Shown one piece after another: positions 58,549 through 64,000 of a stretch of DNA of 64,000 bases. Position 1 is the first letter of the stretch. Every line of letters begins with the position of its first letter. The notes under the pieces are model-generated. The model saw only the letters and a list, made by a program, of their open reading frames with translations, had not been told where the DNA came from and searched no databases. The DNA is taken from the NCBI RefSeq assembly GCF_003697785.1, contig NZ_QOKZ01000003.1:434001-498000 (forward strand), given 5' to 3'. The position numbers and the translations under genes are program-made. The stretch comes from Paracoccus alkanivorans. GTDB taxonomy: Bacteria > Pseudomonadota > Alphaproteobacteria > Rhodobacterales > Rhodobacteraceae.

Positions 58549-59232
58549 ATGGAATCACCTCCCCGAATGGTCATCCGTCCCATCCCGTTCGACACGCAGG
58601 ATTCCGATGCCGCCGCACCCGTCCGGCCGCGGGAGAGCGAGATCCTCGACAGCATTCGCCAAACCTTTGCCGAAAAGGGCTTTGATGGCGCCTCGATGCA
58701 GGAACTGGCACGGGCAGCGGGAATGAGCGTGGGCAATTTCTATCGTTATTTCCCGTCGAAGGCCGCGATGGTGGCCGCCATCATCACTCGCGATCTTGAG
58801 GAGGTGGGGCAGAAATTCACCGATGTCGTGGCGGCCGAGGATCCGCTGGCGGCGCTGCGCGAGGGGCTGCATATGCGCGTGGCCGAGGAATGCTGTGGTG
58901 TCGAGGACGCCTCGCTCTGGGCCGAGATCACCGCGGCGGCACAGCGCAAGCCCGAGATCGGCAATGTCGTCCAGCATATGGAGCGCGGGATAACCAGCTA
59001 TCTGGTCGAGGCGTTCGCGCTGATCGCCGGCATGTCGCGGGACGAGGCGGAGCATCGCTTTCTGCCCCATGCGGCGATGGTGGTGATGCTGGTCAAGACG
59101 ACATCGATCCAGGCGCATGGCCCAAGCGCGCAATGCAAGCTGTTGCGCGACGATCTGACGGCGCTGGTCCAGCGACTGATCGACATGATCCTCGATGAAG
59201 TGGCCGCTGCAAGGCCGAAGGAGCCGAAATGA
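58549..59232 (+). CDS. TetR-family regulator of the second RND pump
   Basis: A 227-residue regulator with a TetR helix-turn-helix SMQELARAAGMSVGNFYRYF near residue 47 and a C-terminal ligand domain. The start is ambiguous: ATG at 58549 directly follows the palindromic operator, and ATG at 58567 is also possible; neither has a good ribosome site, so a leaderless message is conceivable. It overlaps the adaptor gene by four bases, making one operon with the pump and implying autorepression. Confidence 0.88.
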   Translation: MESPPRMVIRPIPFDTQDSDAAAPVRPRESEILDSIRQTFAEKGFDGASMQELARAAGMSVGNFYRYFPSKAAMVAAIITRDLEEVGQKFTDVVAAEDPLAALREGLHMRVAEECCGVEDASLWAEITAAAQRKPEIGNVVQHMERGITSYLVEAFALIAGMSRDEAEHRFLPHAAMVVMLVKTTSIQAHGPSAQCKLLRDDLTALVQRLIDMILDEVAAARPKEPK

Positions 59233-60395
59233 AGTGCAGGATCCTTTCCGCGCTGGTTCTGTTGCTCGCCCTGCCTGCCTGGGCGGCGGAGGAGGAACCC
59301 GTAGCGACCGATCAGCCCGCGCCCCCCGCTATCACGGTCTCGGAGATCACGCGAATGATCCTGCGTGACCGCGTGATCGCCGGAGGGCTTGTCGGTGCGG
59401 TGGAGCAGGTAACCGTCCAGCCATTGGTCGAGGGCCAGCCTATCGAGACGCTGGAGGCCGATGTCGGCGATCATGTCGAGGCAGGGCAGGTGCTGGCCCG
59501 CCTGTCGACAGCCGCGCTGGAACTGCAAAAGAGCCAGCTTCGGGCTGGATTGGCGTCGGCCCGGGCAACTGTCGCGCAGGCCGAGGCGCAGGTTGTCGAG
59601 GCGCGTGCCTCGGCGGATGAGGCGCAGCGGGTAGCGGAGCGGAACCGCGCCTTGCGGGAGCAGGGCAACACTTCGCAGGCGGCTTATGATCAGGCGCGTG
59701 CGGCGGCGGCTTCCGCAGCGGCGCGGGTCACCGTGGCGCGACAGACGTTGGAGGCGGCGCAGGCGCAGGTGGATCTGGCCAAGGCTCAGCTTGCCGATGT
59801 GGAGCTGAACCTGAAACGCACCAATGTCGTCGCCCCGGTAGCGGGCGAGGTGCTGACCCGAAATGCTCAGGTCGGCGCGGTGGCCAGCGCGGCGGGCGAA
59901 CCCATGTTCGTACTGATGAAGAACGGGGCGCTGGAGTTGCGGGCAGAGATTTCCGAGGCCGACCTGCTGCGCCTGAAGCCCGGGATGCCGGCATTGATCC
60001 GCAATGTCGGTGGCCAGACGCCGATCGCCGGAACATTGCGACTGGTCGAGCCGGGGATCAGCGCCACAACCCGGCTCGGGATCGCACGGATTTCCATTGA
60101 TGACCCGGATGCGCTGCGTTCGGGCATGTATGCGGATGCAGAGATCATCCTGGCCGAGCGCGAGGGGCTGGCGGTGCCGGTTACCGCCGTGGGCAGCAAC
60201 GCCGACGGGGAGCCGGTAGTGATGCAGGTCGAGGATAGCGTGGTGCACGAGGTGACGGTGGAAACCGGTATTCGCGACGCGGGCATGGTAGAGGTCGCCA
60301 CGGGACTTGCCGAAGGTGATCGGGTGGTGACAAAGGCCGCCGCCTTTGTCCGTGAGGGCGACCGGGTCAGTGCCGTTCTGGCAGGCGGGCAATGA
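59229..60395 (+). CDS. RND efflux periplasmic adaptor (MFP)
   Basis: A 388-residue adaptor with a signal peptide (LALPAWAAEE, cleavage near residue 19), a first lipoyl half (PLVEGQPIETLEADVGDHVE), a helical hairpin rich in A-Q-A-E/R-A-S-A heptads (about 95-175), a second lipoyl half (NVVAPVAGEVLTRNAQVGAV) and a beta-barrel region. There is no lipobox. It is coupled to the upstream tetR by ATGA and lies ten bases before the pump gene; no outer-membrane factor is in view. Confidence 0.92.
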   Translation: MKCRILSALVLLLALPAWAAEEEPVATDQPAPPAITVSEITRMILRDRVIAGGLVGAVEQVTVQPLVEGQPIETLEADVGDHVEAGQVLARLSTAALELQKSQLRAGLASARATVAQAEAQVVEARASADEAQRVAERNRALREQGNTSQAAYDQARAAAASAAARVTVARQTLEAAQAQVDLAKAQLADVELNLKRTNVVAPVAGEVLTRNAQVGAVASAAGEPMFVLMKNGALELRAEISEADLLRLKPGMPALIRNVGGQTPIAGTLRLVEPGISATTRLGIARISIDDPDALRSGMYADAEIILAEREGLAVPVTAVGSNADGEPVVMQVEDSVVHEVTVETGIRDAGMVEVATGLAEGDRVVTKAAAFVREGDRVSAVLAGGQ

Positions 60396-60405
60396 GGGCG
60401 GAACC

Positions 60406-63400
60406 ATGAATTTTTCAGCCTGGGCGATCCGCAATCCGGTGGCGCCGCTTCTGGCGTTCTTCATGCTGCTGATGTTGGGATGGCAAAGCTTCAACAGCCT
60501 GCCCATCACCCGGTTCCCCAATATCGACGTTCCGCTTGTCGCGGTGACCGTGGCACAATCCGGCGCGGCCCCGGCCGAGTTGGAAACGCAGGTGACCAAG
60601 GAGGTCGAAGACGCCGTCGCGGGCATTGCGGGCGTCAAGAACGTGACCTCGACCGTGACAGACGGGCAATCCCAGACATTGGTCGAGTTCCGCATGGAAG
60701 TGCCGACCGACAAGGCGGTGCAGGATACCAAGGACGCTATCGACAAGATCGTCGGGGATCTGCCGGGCGATGTGGAAACCCCCATCGTCAACCGTATCGA
60801 TGTCGAGGGGCAGGCGATCATGACCTTTGCCGTTTCGGCCCCCAATATGACGATGGCGGAATTGTCGTGGTTCGTGGACGACAAGATCAAGCGCGCGCTC
60901 CAGGGACGGCCCGGCATCGGCCGTGTGGACCGCTATGGCGGCGCCGACCGCGAGATCCGCATCGAACTCGATCCGGTGCGGCTGGCCAGTTATGACGTGA
61001 CCGCCGAGCAGGTGAGTTCACAACTGCGCCTGACCAACACCAATCTCGGTTCCGGCCGGGCGGAGCTTGGCGCCGGAGAGCAGGCGATCCGCACCCTGGG
61101 CGACGCCAGCACCGTCGAGCAGCTTTCCCGCACCACCGTGGCACTTGGTGGCGGGCGTTATGTCCGGCTGTCGGAACTGGGGACGATCACCGACACCTAC
61201 GAGGAACTGCGGTCGTTCTCACGCTTCAATGGCACGCCGGTCGTGACCTTCGCGGTGTTCCGGGCCAAGGGCGCCTCGGAGGTATCGGTGGCCGAAGTGA
61301 CCAACGAGATGCTGGACGAGTTGCGCGCCGAGTATTCCGAGGTCGGGATCAGCCTTGTCGATGACACGGTTTATTATACCTATGGCAATTACGAGGCGGC
61401 GCTGCACACCTTGCTGGAAGGCGCGCTTCTGGCCGTGCTCGTGGTGCTTGCCTTCCTGCGCAACTGGCGGGCGACGATCATCGCAGCCGTAGCCCTGCCG
61501 CTCTCGGCCATTCCGACCTTCTGGATGATGGACCTGCTGGGCTTTTCGCTGAACCTCGTCAGCTTCCTTGCGCTGACGCTGGCCACTGGCATCCTCGTCG
61601 ATGACGCGATCGTCGAAATCGAGAATATCGCCCGCCATATCCGCATGGGCAAGACGCCATATCGCGCAGCCATGGAGGCCGCGGACGAGATCGGGCTGGC
61701 GGTGATCGCAACTACCTTCACTATCATCGCCGTGTTCGTGCCGGTCAGTTTCATGCCCGGTATTCCGGGCCAGTATTTCCGGCAGTTCGGCCTGACCGTG
61801 GCCATCGCGGTGGCTTTCTCGTTGCTGGTGGCGCGGCTGATCACGCCGATGATGGCCGCCTACCTGATGCGCGACAAGGATGCCGCGGGTCACGAGGAGG
61901 GCCAGCGCGATGGTCCGGTGATGCGCGGCTATCTGCGTTTCGTCGCCATGACCACCCGCCACAAATACCTGACCATGCTGACCGCAATCCTGGTGCTCAT
62001 CGTCTCGGTCTTCTTCATGCTTCGGGTGCCCGGCAGCTTCCTGCCGCCCGAGGATGTCAGCCGTATCTCTATCAGTGTCGAACTGCCGCCCGGTGCGACC
62101 CTGGAGGAAACCGAGCGCGCGACCAGCGCCATGACCGAGCGCATCCGCGAGATCGAGGGCGTGAAAGACATCTTCGTGCTGGGCGGCTCGTCGCCGACCG
62201 GAGATCTCGATATCCGCCGCGCCTCGGTAACGGTGCTTCTGGACAAGCTGGACCATTCGCTGCTGCACAAGCTGGCCGATATCGGCAATTCGGTGCCGCT
62301 GTTTTCCGTCATCGTTCCGGATCTTGAAAGCAAAGGTAGAACCAAGCCCCAGAACCGGATCGAGGCCGAAATCGCCCTGCTTTTGCGCGATGTCCCGGAT
62401 ATTCGCGCCTATCGGCTGAATGACCGGGGAGAGCGCGACCTGTCCTTTTCGATCCTGTCGAATGACGAGGAGAGCCTCAACCAGGCCGTCGCCATGCTGG
62501 AGAATGCGTTGAGCGGCGATCCGCTGCTCGCCGATGTCGGCACCGAGGGCGCGTTGCCCCGGCCAGAATTGCAGATCACGCCCAAGCCCGACGAGGCGGC
62601 GCGGCTTGGCGTGACCACGGCCGCCATCGCCGCGACGGTGCGGGTGGCGACGATTGGCGATATCGACGCGGCGCTGGCCAAGCTGGCGATCGATGACCGG
62701 CTGGTGCCCGTGCGGGTGCGGCTGAACGACGCGACGCGTGGCGATCTTGCCCGGATCGGCGCCCTGCGTGTCGCGACGGTCACCGGTGGTTCGGTGCCAC
62801 TGAAATCCGTTGCCGATATCCGTATCGGCGAAGGCCCCTCGTCCATCGAGCGTTTGAACCGCACCCGCAAGGCGACCATCGGTGCCAGCCTGCCCGTCGG
62901 TGTGGCCCTCGGTTCGGCGACGGAGCGTTTCAACGAACTTGTCACCGGGGTGGATCTGCCGCCCGGCGTGCGGGTGGCCGAATCCGGCGATGCCGAGATC
63001 CAGGCCGAATTGATGGAAAGCTTCGGCAATGCCATGATCATGGGGCTGATGCTGGTGCTGTCGGTGCTGATCCTGCTGTTCGGCAGCGTGATCCAGCCCT
63101 TTACCATCCTGTTGTCGCTGCCACTGGCCATCGGTGGCGTGGCCTCGGCACTGATCCTGACCTCTTCGCCGCTGTCGATGCCGGTGATGATCGGTATCCT
63201 GATGCTGATGGGGATCGTGACCAAGAACGCCATCCTGCTGGTCGATTTCGCCATCGAGATGCGGCGGCAGGGGATGGACCGGATCAAGGCGGTGATGGAG
63301 GCCGGGCACAAGCGTGCCCAGCCCATCGTGATGACCTCGATCGCCATGTCGGCGGGGATGCTGCCCTCGGCGCTCGGGGTGGGCGAGGGCGGGTCCTTCC

Positions 63401-63675
63401 GCGCGCCGATGGCGACGGCAGTGATCGGGGGGATCATCGTCTCGACCGTGCTGTCGCTTCTGGTCGTGCCGGCCTTCTTCCTGATCATGGACGATTTGTC
63501 GCGCCTGTTGGCCCGGCTGACACGCGGCATGATCGGCCGCAAGGAAGAGGAACCCGAGACGCTTGCCCCCGAAGCGGTTGCCGCCGGGATCGCGGGACTG
63601 GAAACCCGTGTCGCGCAATTGGAAAACGACCGCCCGCATGACAGCAGACCACGCCTGTCGGTGGTCGTGGAATAG
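60406..63675 (+). CDS. RND efflux transporter, AcrB-like
   Basis: The 1089-residue pump begins MNFSAWAIRNPVAPLLAFFM and has the proton-relay pair D399-D400 in TGILVDDAIVEIENIARHIR and the second-half GIVTKNAILLVDFAIEMRRQ. It is about 50 residues longer than AcrB because of a charged cytoplasmic tail that ends in a short coiled-coil-like stretch (GLETRVAQLENDR). The start was placed after GGGCGGAACC; 20 further residues upstream overlap the adaptor gene. It exports an unknown hydrophobic substrate. A stem-loop follows the stop codon. Confidence 0.95.
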   Translation: MNFSAWAIRNPVAPLLAFFMLLMLGWQSFNSLPITRFPNIDVPLVAVTVAQSGAAPAELETQVTKEVEDAVAGIAGVKNVTSTVTDGQSQTLVEFRMEVPTDKAVQDTKDAIDKIVGDLPGDVETPIVNRIDVEGQAIMTFAVSAPNMTMAELSWFVDDKIKRALQGRPGIGRVDRYGGADREIRIELDPVRLASYDVTAEQVSSQLRLTNTNLGSGRAELGAGEQAIRTLGDASTVEQLSRTTVALGGGRYVRLSELGTITDTYEELRSFSRFNGTPVVTFAVFRAKGASEVSVAEVTNEMLDELRAEYSEVGISLVDDTVYYTYGNYEAALHTLLEGALLAVLVVLAFLRNWRATIIAAVALPLSAIPTFWMMDLLGFSLNLVSFLALTLATGILVDDAIVEIENIARHIRMGKTPYRAAMEAADEIGLAVIATTFTIIAVFVPVSFMPGIPGQYFRQFGLTVAIAVAFSLLVARLITPMMAAYLMRDKDAAGHEEGQRDGPVMRGYLRFVAMTTRHKYLTMLTAILVLIVSVFFMLRVPGSFLPPEDVSRISISVELPPGATLEETERATSAMTERIREIEGVKDIFVLGGSSPTGDLDIRRASVTVLLDKLDHSLLHKLADIGNSVPLFSVIVPDLESKGRTKPQNRIEAEIALLLRDVPDIRAYRLNDRGERDLSFSILSNDEESLNQAVAMLENALSGDPLLADVGTEGALPRPELQITPKPDEAARLGVTTAAIAATVRVATIGDIDAALAKLAIDDRLVPVRVRLNDATRGDLARIGALRVATVTGGSVPLKSVADIRIGEGPSSIERLNRTRKATIGASLPVGVALGSATERFNELVTGVDLPPGVRVAESGDAEIQAELMESFGNAMIMGLMLVLSVLILLFGSVIQPFTILLSLPLAIGGVASALILTSSPLSMPVMIGILMLMGIVTKNAILLVDFAIEMRRQGMDRIKAVMEAGHKRAQPIVMTSIAMSAGMLPSALGVGEGGSFRAPMATAVIGGIIVSTVLSLLVVPAFFLIMDDLSRLLARLTRGMIGRKEEEPETLAPEAVAAGIAGLETRVAQLENDRPHDSRPRLSVVVE

Positions 63676-63720
63676 CCGTTGCCGCAGGCGCTTGCGGCGG
63701 TAACGGCTATTTCATCTTTT
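63674..63720 (+). terminator. Rho-independent terminator after the RND operon
   Basis: AGCCGTT (63674-63680) pairs with AACGGCT (63702-63708), with an inner CCGC/GCGG stem, and is followed on the plus strand by ATTTCATCTTTT. It overlaps the last base pair of the stop codon and ends the tetR-adaptor-pump operon. Confidence 0.7.
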
Positions 63721-63792
63721 GCGCCATCGCGGCGCCAGGTGCGATCCGGGGGATAGCTGGCGGGCCAGCCACGTCTGGACCATAGGCTGCAG

Positions 63793-64000
63793 CTAAAGCA
63801 TGCCGGTAAGAAAACCCATCCCTGTCAGGGCGATAGCGGCAGCTGCCGTGCGGGTGGCCAGCTGGCTGCCGCGGATCAGGAATCCCATACCCGCGCCGCA
63901 TAGATGCAGTGATATCGTGCCGACCACGAAACCCGCCGCATAGGCCAACGGATTGGCGGCCCCAGGCATCTCGGCACCATGCGCATATCCGTGGAAGATG
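63793..64000 (-). CDS. HupE/UreJ-family membrane protein, C-terminal part
   Basis: The minus-strand frame entering from the right edge reads FHGYAHGAEMPG, then NPLAYAAGFVVGTISLHLCG and two short hydrophobic helices before a TAG stop at 63793. The HG-x2-HG-x-E and YAAGFV phrases are typical of HupE/UreJ proteins, which bind or transport nickel or cobalt. Only about 69 C-terminal residues are inside the window, so the start and neighbours are unseen. Confidence 0.82.
   Translation of the reverse strand, partial: IFHGYAHGAEMPGAANPLAYAAGFVVGTISLHLCGAGMGFLIRGSQLATRTAAAAIALTGMGFLTGML

Noticed and set aside
61219..63639. 806-codon open frame on the minus strand opposite the second RND pump
   Set aside because: Its translation is rich in H, R, D, G and Q with no recognisable domain, and it lies antisense to a clear AcrB-like pump. 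Long antisense frames are common in high-GC coding DNA.
63707..63901. 64-codon minus-strand frame near the right edge
   Set aside because: It overlaps the HupE/UreJ C-terminus in another frame; only the latter has recognisable family sequence.

Overview
The window is high-GC DNA with tightly packed genes. Many genes are joined by ATGA or TGATG stop/start overlaps, and many carry strong AGGAGG-like ribosome sites. It reads as an alphaproteobacterium, most likely Rhodobacterales and possibly Paracoccus or a relative. The reasons are the gene families (a PaaX-linked phenylacetate operon, a DUF2125-type protein, an NAD-linked formate dehydrogenase with a fused NuoE/NuoF subunit, many TRAP and ABC importers). 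This placement is inference; no rRNA, tRNA, insertion sequence, CRISPR array or phage gene was seen. No stretch above 300 bases lacks a gene; the longest gap is about 210 bases (47733-47942).

Layout. (1) 1-3335: phenylacetate catabolism on the minus strand (paaX, then a 55-residue small gene, paaA, paaB, paaC and the first codons of a probable paaD), with a promoter and a 12-bp palindromic operator before the small gene. (2) 3412-14086: a ten-gene minus-strand operon behind a divergent IclR regulator. It encodes a class III CoA-transferase, an acyl-CoA dehydrogenase, an acetyl-CoA hydrolase/transferase homologue, an alpha-methylacyl-CoA racemase-like enzyme, a MaoC hydratase, a CitE-like lyase, a complete TRAP importer and a second MaoC protein, and it ends in a hairpin. 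The set fits uptake and CoA-dependent cleavage of a methyl-branched dicarboxylate (itaconate, mesaconate or methylsuccinate type). (3) 14213-15703: an isolated exported DUF2125-type protein. (4) 15752-23526: a sugar-type ABC system with esterase, sugar epimerase and Gfo/Idh oxidoreductase, controlled by a GntR protein; the ATPase is divergent. (5) 23596-35274: a second GntR regulator and a divergent catabolic cluster with a zinc dehydrogenase, a thiamine-diphosphate enzyme, a Liv-type ABC importer containing a fused permease-ATPase, an SDR, an AroE-like paralogue and a GMC oxidoreductase; substrate unknown. (6) 35298-36695: an ECF41 sigma factor, its AhpD-like partner and a well-matched ECF41 promoter. 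(7) 36844-42589: a large extracellular nuclease and an exported phytase-type esterase, each preceded by a similar Pho-box-like element, suggesting phosphate scavenging. (8) 42658-47732: TetR plus an RND efflux pump with a perfect operator between them. (9) 47943-58361: a tungstate importer (tupBCA) facing a two-subunit NAD formate dehydrogenase of the tungsten FDH1 type, then a TusA-like protein and the moeA-mobB-mobA-fdhD cofactor operon. (10) 58531-63675: a second TetR and RND pump with an operator at the start codon. The right edge holds the C-terminus of a HupE/UreJ membrane protein.

The two most cohesive systems are the branched-dicarboxylate operon and the tungsten formate dehydrogenase island. 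In the first, transport, activation, racemisation, oxidation, hydration and cleavage are all co-transcribed. In the second, metal uptake, cofactor assembly and the enzyme sit in about 10 kb.
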